From NCBI GenBank assembly GCA_902797405.1, contig CADBSP010000093.1, forward strand, positions 1-18,538: 18,538 nucleotides of DNA, written 5' to 3'. The position numbers were made by a program, and so were the translations under genes. The notes beneath the pieces are model-generated. The model was not told the DNA's origin. It saw only the letters and a program-made list of their open reading frames with translations, and did not search any database. Position 1 is the first letter of the stretch; each line of letters opens with the position of its first letter. Of the stretch, positions 12,304 through 18,538 are shown one piece after another. Source of the DNA: an uncultured Eubacteriales bacterium. GTDB taxonomy: Bacteria; Bacillota; Clostridia; Peptostreptococcales; Anaerovoracaceae.

Positions 12304-14613
12304 TTGAAAAAATTCGCTAGAAGTATAGGAATCTATATTCTAATCTTCATAATTGTAGCCTTCTTTGCTGTACTTTTTAGGAACAGTCAGGGCACGGAAA
12401 TTAAGAAAGTCAAATTCTCTACCTTTACCGAATACTTAAAGGAGGAGAAGATTTCTGAAATAAACATCACCAATACCAAGATGACTGGTCTCCTAAAAAC
12501 CAGCACGGATGAGCAAAAGAAATATGTATATACCTATGCTCCGTACATAACAGAGATCAGCTATTTGGAGCAGACATACATCTACCCACAGATGGAAGAG
12601 GGGAAGCTAAAAATGGAAACAGATGACCCGAGTTCGGCGGCATCGGTTCTCTTTAACTTGCTTCCGAGCGCGATTATGATCATCGCCCTTCTATTCCTGT
12701 TCTATGTGATGATGAATCAGGGAGGCCAAGGAAAAGCCTTTTCCTTTGGGAAGAGCAAGGCCAGGCTGTATAAAGGAGAGGGCAGAAAGATTACCTTTGC
12801 CGACATAGCAGGGCTAAAGGAGGAGAAAGAGGAACTGCAGGAAATCGTCGACTTCCTACAGGATCCCAGAAAATATCAGGAGGTTGGAGCCAGAATTCCT
12901 AAGGGGATTCTCCTGGTCGGCCCTCCGGGAACAGGTAAGACCTATGTTTCTAGAGCCACAGCCGGCGAAGCCGGAGTTCCATTCTTTACGATAAGCGGTT
13001 CCGACTTTGTCGAAATGTTCGTAGGCGTAGGTGCATCCCGTGTTCGTGACCTATTCGATCAGGCAAAGAAGAATGCGCCTTGTATCGTGTTCATAGACGA
13101 AATTGACGCCGTTGGACGTAAACGTGGTGCAGGCTTAGGCGGCGGTAATGATGAAAGAGAGCAGACACTCAACCAGCTTCTGGTCGAGATGGATGGATTC
13201 GGAGAAAACTCCGGAATAATCATTTTGGCTGCAACCAATAGACCTGACGTTTTGGATCCGGCTCTCCTTAGACCGGGGCGCTTCGATAGACAAATCGTTA
13301 TAGGAATTCCGGACATTAAGGGCCGCGAGGAGATTATCAAAGTCCACTCCAAGAACAAGCCTCTTGCTGAGGAAGTTTCACCAAAGGTTATCGCCAGACG
13401 TACACCTGGATTCACTCCTGCCGATCTGGAAAACCTGCTTAACGAGGCTGCCCTCATTACAGCCAGACGTAACGGCAGAAAGATTAGAATGGCAGAAATA
13501 GAAGAGGCCACAACTAAGGTTATCGCTGGTCCTGCCAAGAAGAGTCGTGTAATAAGCGAAGAAGAAAGAAAACTCACTGCCTACCACGAAGCGGGCCACG
13601 CAGTCGTAATGAGAAGTCTTCCGGGATCTGACCCCGTACACCAAATTACTATTATCCCGAGGGGATCTGCCGGTGGATTCACCATGCAGCTTCCTGAAAA
13701 GGATAGAGCGTATGATACTAAGACCGGAATGATAAACGCTATCAAACACCTTATGGGTGGTCGTGTGGCTGAACTCCTCACGTTGGACGATATCAGTACA
13801 GGCGCCAGCAACGATATTCAGAGAGCAACGGATATTGCCAGAGAGATGGTTACACGTTACGGATTCTCAGAAGCAATAGGCCCAATCAACTACGCAAGTT
13901 CAGAGGAAGTATTCCTTGGCAATGACTTCTCCAGCAAGAAATCCTATTCTGAAGAGGTCGCGGGAGAGATAGATAAGGAAGTAAAGAGAATCATTGATGA
14001 GGCCTTTGAAGAAACAAAGAGAATCATCAGCGAGAATATGGATAAATTGGAAACAGTGGCTCAGGCGCTTCTGGCAGTTGAAACTCTGGACGGAGATCAG
14101 TTCGAAGCCTTATATACAGGTGAAAAGACCGCAGAGGATATTGCCAGAGAGGTAAATGAAAAGGAAGCAGAAATCAATCGAGTAAATGCGGAAGAAGCTG
14201 CTGAGTCAGAGAAGCGCAGGAAGGAAGAATTGGAAAGGGAGAGACTTCAGGCTGAGCAAAATCAGGGTCAGTACCCGCCTCCATATCCTCCGGGACCTTT
14301 CGGAAATAATGCCAATCAGCATCCTGATGCGATGAGGCCAAGTCGAAGAGGCGGAAACCAAATGCCACCAAACCAGATGCCACCTTATCAGGAAAAGGGA
14401 ATTGACGAATTAAGCAGAAATGCGTCCGGGGAAATTAATTATGGACCTTATATGAGGCCGACTCCGCCGCCACAGCAGCAACAGCAAGCGCCGCAGCAGA
14501 TGCCGAATCAGCATATGCCGCAACAAACGCAACACCAGATGCCGGATCAGCAGACGCAGCAACCAAGGGAGCAGGGGCAGGATAAGCCTGAAACGCCGGA
14601 TTCAGAGGAATAA
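12304..14613 (+). CDS. ftsH: ATP-dependent zinc metalloprotease FtsH with long Pro/Gln-rich C-terminal tail
   Basis: Membrane-anchored AAA+ protease that removes misfolded membrane proteins and some regulators. It has 769 residues, starting at TTG. Membrane helix 1 is at about residues 8-25 and helix 2 at about 115-137, with a short external domain between. The AAA module has Walker A GPPGTGKT (206-213), Walker B IVFIDEID (261-268), and the second region of homology TNRPDVLDPALLRPGRFDRQ. The zinc protease motif is HEAGH (428-432), followed by the ISTGASNDIQRAT segment. After about residue 620 comes a charged, probably coiled helix (Glu/Arg-rich), and from about 652 to the end a tail rich in Pro, Gln, Met and Asn, including PPPYPP and a QQQQQ run, ending with acidic residues. 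FtsH proteins usually end near 610-650 residues, so about 115 residues are extra. The catalytic core is unaffected. Confidence 0.96.
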   Translation: MKKFARSIGIYILIFIIVAFFAVLFRNSQGTEIKKVKFSTFTEYLKEEKISEINITNTKMTGLLKTSTDEQKKYVYTYAPYITEISYLEQTYIYPQMEEGKLKMETDDPSSAASVLFNLLPSAIMIIALLFLFYVMMNQGGQGKAFSFGKSKARLYKGEGRKITFADIAGLKEEKEELQEIVDFLQDPRKYQEVGARIPKGILLVGPPGTGKTYVSRATAGEAGVPFFTISGSDFVEMFVGVGASRVRDLFDQAKKNAPCIVFIDEIDAVGRKRGAGLGGGNDEREQTLNQLLVEMDGFGENSGIIILAATNRPDVLDPALLRPGRFDRQIVIGIPDIKGREEIIKVHSKNKPLAEEVSPKVIARRTPGFTPADLENLLNEAALITARRNGRKIRMAEIEEATTKVIAGPAKKSRVISEEERKLTAYHEAGHAVVMRSLPGSDPVHQITIIPRGSAGGFTMQLPEKDRAYDTKTGMINAIKHLMGGRVAELLTLDDISTGASNDIQRATDIAREMVTRYGFSEAIGPINYASSEEVFLGNDFSSKKSYSEEVAGEIDKEVKRIIDEAFEETKRIISENMDKLETVAQALLAVETLDGDQFEALYTGEKTAEDIAREVNEKEAEINRVNAEEAAESEKRRKEELERERLQAEQNQGQYPPPYPPGPFGNNANQHPDAMRPSRRGGNQMPPNQMPPYQEKGIDELSRNASGEINYGPYMRPTPPPQQQQQAPQQMPNQHMPQQTQHQMPDQQTQQPREQGQDKPETPDSEE

Positions 14614-14686
14614 GAGCAAAGTATTGGAGCACGGAAACTAAATAAAAGCAGTAAATTCACCAATATTAATAATAGGAGAGAGCCCA

Positions 14687-16264
14687 ATGAAGATAACTGT
14701 CAGAGATTGCTTAGAACTGGATGCCTTTAAACCAAGTATGGTGGCAGCCGGAAAGAGAAACCTGAACAATACTATCGGGTCTCTTTCCGTTATGGATACA
14801 TCGGACATTAAATCCACCCTAGAAGAGAACGGTGTCAGGGACAGAATGGTGCTTACCACCTTCTCTGCAATGAAGGGAGAAAAGGAACTTCAGTCCAAAG
14901 TGGTTAAGGAATTAGCTCTTTCCGGAGTAGCTGCTATTGTAGTTTTCAGAAACAAAAAAGAACTAAAAACTATTGATGCAAGCGTGATAGAAACAGCGGA
15001 GGCCGCAGGGCTTCCGTTTGTTATTATTTCAGAGGGAAATGACGCTACATATTCCGATGTGATAGAGCAGGTGATGGATAAAATCCTGGTTGGAGATGAA
15101 CCGAGAAATTACCTGATAAACAATACAATATATCATCTCCTCGACTTTGATAAACATAAGACTTTCCCTGCTGCGCTAAAGGAAGCGGCTGTGTCCAATG
15201 AATTTCAGGCAGTTCTGGTATCAAAGGATTTCAATCCGGTTCTTATTGTTGAAACCAGGCATAAGGTTACTGTTCTGGATGCTGTCAGAAACCTACAGAA
15301 AAGATATGGAAATGATGATAGAGGTATATACGGAATTCTGGATGTCGAAGGGATTGCAGCCTATTGGGGATCAATCACAATCGGAAGCGAGGAATACTTC
15401 CTCTTGCTCGTAGACAATGAGGAAAAGTATTCGGCGGTTGATATAACTAAATTGGCGGAGATAATAGAGCTTGCCATCGGCATGTGGAAATACAATCCTG
15501 TAAGGGACGTAAAAGCCGAGCTTATAAAGGCCCTCATGAGGGGAAATAAAAACCTGGTCTATACCCTTAGAGATGAGATGGAGCTAAACGAATCCGCGAT
15601 AGTTAGTGTATTCTACAGTAAAGGAACAAATACCGGTGAGGCCAGGGATATCATAGAGAACTTTGAAAAGAAGACTGGATGCGAGATTTTAAGCATCGTT
15701 GATGGCGAGGAAAGATTTGGAATCATTATAGAAGATAAAAACAAGCAGCATGAGGAAGGGAAAAACGCATGCCTTACGTTTTATGATGATTTGAAGGAAA
15801 CTTCCAAAGAGATTCGAGTCTTTCATTGTACGGGAGTTCACGATGCGAGTAGCGCGGCGGATGGATTCAATCTGATAAATGAAACCTGGACCTTCGTTGA
15901 AAGTGTATTTCCGTATAAAAGGGTCTTTTCCAAATATGAATTGGCACTGGTCAGCAATTGCATAAACTTGCAGCTCCAAGGGGGGCATATAAAGAGGAAT
16001 TTCAATGAACTCCTGGAACCCTTCAACAGAGAAGTCGGGGGGAACAAAGCTTCTCAGCTTATCAACACGCTGGAGACCTTTGTTTTAGACGCAGGAATGA
16101 ACAGCAATAAGACATCGAATATTATGGGAATCCACGCGAATACGGTTCAGTATAGACTTAAGAAGATAAACGAAATCTTGGGTGTCGATGTTACCGGGAA
16201 TCGCGTGATACCCGCGCTTACGATAGCACTCGCTTTAAAACGTTTAGAAAGAGCGATTGACTGA
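14687..16264 (+). CDS. PucR family transcriptional regulator
   Basis: A 525-residue regulator with the PucR/CdaR layout. The N-terminal PucR-type domain (about residues 1-130) opens ITVRDCLELDAFKPSMVAAG and includes VMDTSDIKSTLEENGVRDRMVLTTFSAM and GLPFVII. A long middle region of mixed type follows. The C-terminal HTH_30-type helix-turn-helix (about residues 456-505) contains LINTLETFVLDAGMNSNKTS, then MGIHANTVQYRLKKINEILG. The first-named family members control purine catabolism or sugar-acid uptake; the ligand here is unknown. A good AGGAGAG site precedes ATG 14687. It lies 73 bases after ftsH and 23 bases before coaX, so it may control or simply be cotranscribed with the pantothenate kinase gene. 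The genomic order gives no purine catabolism context. Family assignment is good; target and signal are unknown. Confidence 0.88.
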   Translation: MKITVRDCLELDAFKPSMVAAGKRNLNNTIGSLSVMDTSDIKSTLEENGVRDRMVLTTFSAMKGEKELQSKVVKELALSGVAAIVVFRNKKELKTIDASVIETAEAAGLPFVIISEGNDATYSDVIEQVMDKILVGDEPRNYLINNTIYHLLDFDKHKTFPAALKEAAVSNEFQAVLVSKDFNPVLIVETRHKVTVLDAVRNLQKRYGNDDRGIYGILDVEGIAAYWGSITIGSEEYFLLLVDNEEKYSAVDITKLAEIIELAIGMWKYNPVRDVKAELIKALMRGNKNLVYTLRDEMELNESAIVSVFYSKGTNTGEARDIIENFEKKTGCEILSIVDGEERFGIIIEDKNKQHEEGKNACLTFYDDLKETSKEIRVFHCTGVHDASSAADGFNLINETWTFVESVFPYKRVFSKYELALVSNCINLQLQGGHIKRNFNELLEPFNREVGGNKASQLINTLETFVLDAGMNSNKTSNIMGIHANTVQYRLKKINEILGVDVTGNRVIPALTIALALKRLERAID

Positions 16265-16287
16265 GTGATTGACTAACGGGAGGAAGA

Positions 16288-17070
16288 ATGCTTTTAGGGT
16301 TTGATGTTGGAAACAGCAATACAGTCATTGGTGTTTTTGATGGCGAGAGAATGATTAACAATTGGCGCATAGAGACGGATATGAACAAAAGCGCCGATGA
16401 ATACGGAATGCTCATAAGCCAGCTTTTTAATTACGAAGGTATAGACATGAAGGCTGTGGATGACCTCATTATTTCCACGGTTGTTCCTTCGGTTTTGTTT
16501 ACGCTTCAGCATATGGCGACCAAGTATTTTGGCAAGAAAGCCATAGTGGTAGAGGCGGGGATAAAGACGGGACTAATTGTAAGGTACGACAATCCCGGTC
16601 AGGTAGGTGCGGACAGAATCGTGAATGCGGTTGCTGCCCTGGCTAAGTACGGCGGACCTTTAATAATAATAGATTTTGGTACTGCTACGACGTTTGATGC
16701 AATAAGTGATAAGGCGGAATACCTGGGCGGAACTATTGCTCCGGGATTAAAAATATCGTCTGAGGCGCTTTTTGAAAAAACATCCAAGCTCCCTAAGGTG
16801 GAAATCGAGGATCCGGGCAGGGTCATCTGTAAAAATACCCAGGAGAGCATGCAGTCCGGACTTGTTTACGGCCATATGGGCATGTGCGATTATATCGTAA
16901 ACATCATGAAGGAAGAGCTCAAGGCTTATTGTGGCGACGAAAAGAAGGTTACGGTCGTTGCAACAGGTGGAATCTCAACCATGATAGACAGTGGTTTGGA
17001 TTGCATAGACTATGTGGATAAGCTACTGACGTTAGAAGGACTTAGAATAATATACGAAAAAAACAGATAG
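16288..17070 (+). CDS. coaX: Type III pantothenate kinase
   Basis: First step of coenzyme A synthesis: phosphorylates pantothenate with ATP, in the cytoplasm; type III enzymes are not inhibited by CoA and need a monovalent cation such as K+ or NH4+ (family knowledge). It has 260 residues, the normal length. The ASKHA-fold motifs are clear: DVGNSNTVIGVF (Asp6) for phosphate binding, GADRIVNA (Asp109, Arg110), and DFGTATTFDAI (from Asp129). GGTIAPGLKISSEAL and TGGIS towards the end also fit. A strong GGGAGGAAG site precedes ATG 16288. Its stop is followed by one base and then the dusB start, so the two are cotranscribed. The order ftsH, (regulator), coaX, dusB resembles the Bacillus region where coaX follows ftsH. 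Confidence 0.96.
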   Translation: MLLGFDVGNSNTVIGVFDGERMINNWRIETDMNKSADEYGMLISQLFNYEGIDMKAVDDLIISTVVPSVLFTLQHMATKYFGKKAIVVEAGIKTGLIVRYDNPGQVGADRIVNAVAALAKYGGPLIIIDFGTATTFDAISDKAEYLGGTIAPGLKISSEALFEKTSKLPKVEIEDPGRVICKNTQESMQSGLVYGHMGMCDYIVNIMKEELKAYCGDEKKVTVVATGGISTMIDSGLDCIDYVDKLLTLEGLRIIYEKNR

Positions 17071-17071
17071 A

Positions 17072-18058
17072 ATGAATACGATAGGAAATTTTAAACCGAA
17101 GAATCCTTATTTTTTGGCGCCGATGGCGGGATTCACGGACCTTTCGTTTAGAACCATATGCAGCAGGATGGGAGCTGGTCTTACATATACAGAGATGGTT
17201 AGCGCCAAGGGTCTGTATTATGGGGACAGGAAGTCACATAAGATTCTGGAGATAGGCGAGGAAGAAGGAGCTGTAGCTTTTCAGATTTTTGGAAGCGATC
17301 CGGATATAATGGCTTGGGCGGTGGAACATCTGGAGAAAGAGAAGAATCCCATTATTGATGTAAACATGGGATGCCCGGTTCCTAAGGTGGTGAAGAACGG
17401 AGAGGGTTCGGCGCTTCTAAGAAATCCGGAACTCATCTATAAGATTATCAATAGGATGTCCTCTGCTACGAATAAGCCCGTGACCGTTAAGATGAGGATA
17501 GGAATAGATGGGATGCCTGAAGGCGGATACTTGGAGGCGGCTAAGGCGATTGAAGAGGGTGGAGCGTCTGCTGTAGCAGTCCACGGTAGAACCAGAGAGC
17601 AGTATTACAGCGGAAATGCTGACTGGTGCGCGATAAAAAAAGTAAAAGAAGCGCTAAGTATACCGGTTATAGGAAATGGAGACATTCGAGCAATAGAAGA
17701 TGCAAGGCGAATGATGGAGGAGACAGGATGCGACTTCGTCATGATAGGAAGAAGCGCGCTCGGGAACCCTTGGGTTTTTATCGATGCTGAACCTACTGAT
17801 GCAGCAATACTTGGAAAGGTTGGAGGTCCGGGAGGATACAGACCGGATATAGAAGAAATTAAACGAGTTGCCTATGAACACTATGTATCCCTGGAGAATA
17901 ATAAGGGAGAATACATAGCGGTCAGGGAAATGAGAAAGTTTATTAGCCGCTATTTTAAGGGAATCCCCGGAAGCGCTGATGTAAGAAATAAAATCAATTC
18001 CGCGCAGTCCGGCACCGAAGTGCGTAAACTCATCGAATCAGTTGGATTTCCAACTTGA
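17072..18058 (+). CDS. dusB: tRNA-dihydrouridine synthase, DusB type
   Basis: An FMN-dependent enzyme that reduces uridine to dihydrouridine in tRNA. It has 328 residues, normal for DusB. FMN-binding and catalytic motifs are FLAPMAGFTDLSFR, the YTEMVSAKGL segment, VAFQIFGSDP, DVNMGCPVPKVVKNGEGSAL with the catalytic Cys101, KMRIGID, VHGRTREQYYSGNADW, IGNGDI and MIGRSALGNPWVF. The C-terminal helical tRNA-binding region ends with RNKINSAQSG. It begins two bases after the coaX stop without a clear ribosome binding site of its own, which suggests translational coupling to coaX. In Bacillus the dusB homologue lies some genes further from coaX. The choice of DusB over other Dus subtypes rests on the N-terminal and catalytic motifs from memory. 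Confidence 0.95.
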   Translation: MNTIGNFKPKNPYFLAPMAGFTDLSFRTICSRMGAGLTYTEMVSAKGLYYGDRKSHKILEIGEEEGAVAFQIFGSDPDIMAWAVEHLEKEKNPIIDVNMGCPVPKVVKNGEGSALLRNPELIYKIINRMSSATNKPVTVKMRIGIDGMPEGGYLEAAKAIEEGGASAVAVHGRTREQYYSGNADWCAIKKVKEALSIPVIGNGDIRAIEDARRMMEETGCDFVMIGRSALGNPWVFIDAEPTDAAILGKVGGPGGYRPDIEEIKRVAYEHYVSLENNKGEYIAVREMRKFISRYFKGIPGSADVRNKINSAQSGTEVRKLIESVGFPT

Positions 18059-18091
18059 CAAACGAGTGGTTGTTAATGTTTACTGATTTAT

Positions 18092-18538
18092 ATGGCGAAA
18101 AAGAAAAAAACAAAACACACAGATAAAAAAGCCTTTACTAAGGAAATCCTAATTGTCACGGCTATAGTTGTTGCTGTGATTGGTGTTTTGATTGCCATTT
18201 TTAGCAGTGTTGGAGCAGAGAGCACCAGCATAGAATACAACCAAAGTAAAAGATATTCCAAATATAATGACGGATGGACACTTATAATCGACGGAAATAG
18301 AGAAGCCGTTGATCTTCCAACTAAGGTTAAATCCGGAGAAGATGACATAATCATTCTCAGGAAGACACTTCCTGCAACCATCGCCAAATATTCTGCTATA
18401 GCTATGAGAAACTATCATCAAAAGATGGAGGTTTTTATAGATGGTGAGCTGGTTTTCATCTATCCTGAGAACACATCCAAGAACTTTACACTTCTAAGCG
18501 ACACATGGTGCCTTATTCCATTAAAGCCTGCGAATAAT
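18092..18538 (+). CDS. Membrane-anchored sensor-like protein, N-terminal part (3' end outside window)
   Basis: An open frame of 149 codons from ATG 18092 to the end of the window without a stop. It has a very basic start (MAKKKKTKHTDKK), one membrane helix at about residues 18-41 (ILIVTAIVVAVIGVLIAIF), then an outside domain with DGWTLIIDGNREAVDLPTK, IIILRKTLP, YHQKMEVFIDGELVFIYPEN and DTWCLIPL. The arrangement (LPT..., RxLP, hQxVeVyvDGexiy, w.fipL) resembles the extracellular domain seen in clostridial GGDEF proteins and sensor histidine kinases, by memory only. Such a domain would be followed by several membrane helices and an output domain outside this window. No strong ribosome binding site is visible upstream, and the start is 33 bases after dusB. 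The real family remains uncertain. Confidence 0.6.
   Translation, partial: MAKKKKTKHTDKKAFTKEILIVTAIVVAVIGVLIAIFSSVGAESTSIEYNQSKRYSKYNDGWTLIIDGNREAVDLPTKVKSGEDDIIILRKTLPATIAKYSAIAMRNYHQKMEVFIDGELVFIYPENTSKNFTLLSDTWCLIPLKPANN

Overview
The window reads as one chromosomal segment of a Gram-positive anaerobe of the class Clostridia. The evidence is the gene set (MurT/GatD-type pair, tilS-ftsH-coaX-dusB neighbourhood, PucR regulator, cytidylate-kinase-like protein, B12 methylmutase), strong AGGAGG-type ribosome binding sites, AGA/AGG-rich arginine usage, TTG starts and AT-rich spacers. A relative of the Family XIII / Anaerovoracaceae group is a guess I cannot prove. Every gene I accept lies on the + strand, and I saw no rRNA, tRNA, CRISPR array, transposase gene or phage gene.

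Layout. (a) 1-3571: a potassium-uptake operon, with the C-terminal part of trkA followed by two tandem, divergent trkH-type channel genes. (b) 3572-3929: a gene-free spacer with 2.5 copies of a 25-bp direct repeat, a weak terminator-like hairpin and a run of phased TAAGA motifs. (c) 3930-7252: a cytidylate-kinase-like protein, a tiny membrane protein with a Trp-rich acidic tail, precorrin-8X methylmutase (probable TTG start just after a perfect inverted repeat) and a short-form methionyl-tRNA synthetase. (d) 7258-7512: a 255-bp nearly full-length palindrome with 13-bp perfect terminal inverted repeats, which looks like a MITE. (e) 7536-10564: tatD, a murT homologue and an overlapping gatD homologue. 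(f) 10721-18058: tilS, ftsH, a PucR-type regulator, coaX and dusB. This resembles the Bacillus tilS-hprT-ftsH-coaX...dusB region, without hprT and with the regulator inserted. (g) 18092-end: the start of a membrane-anchored protein that runs off the window.

The most interesting observation is the MurT/GatD pair. In the characterised enzyme, which amidates the D-Glu of lipid II, glutamine is hydrolysed by a triad made of GatD Cys and His plus a MurT Asp. Here all three positions appear replaced (Thr, Ile and Thr), while the MurT ATP-binding loop and zinc ribbon are intact and both genes are full length and overlapping. This suggests a conserved complex that no longer uses glutamine: it may use free ammonia, another nitrogen donor, or have another job. 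Secondary points are a TrkH paralogue whose first selectivity-filter glycine is Asn, the palindromic element, and an FtsH with a long Pro/Gln-rich C-terminal tail.
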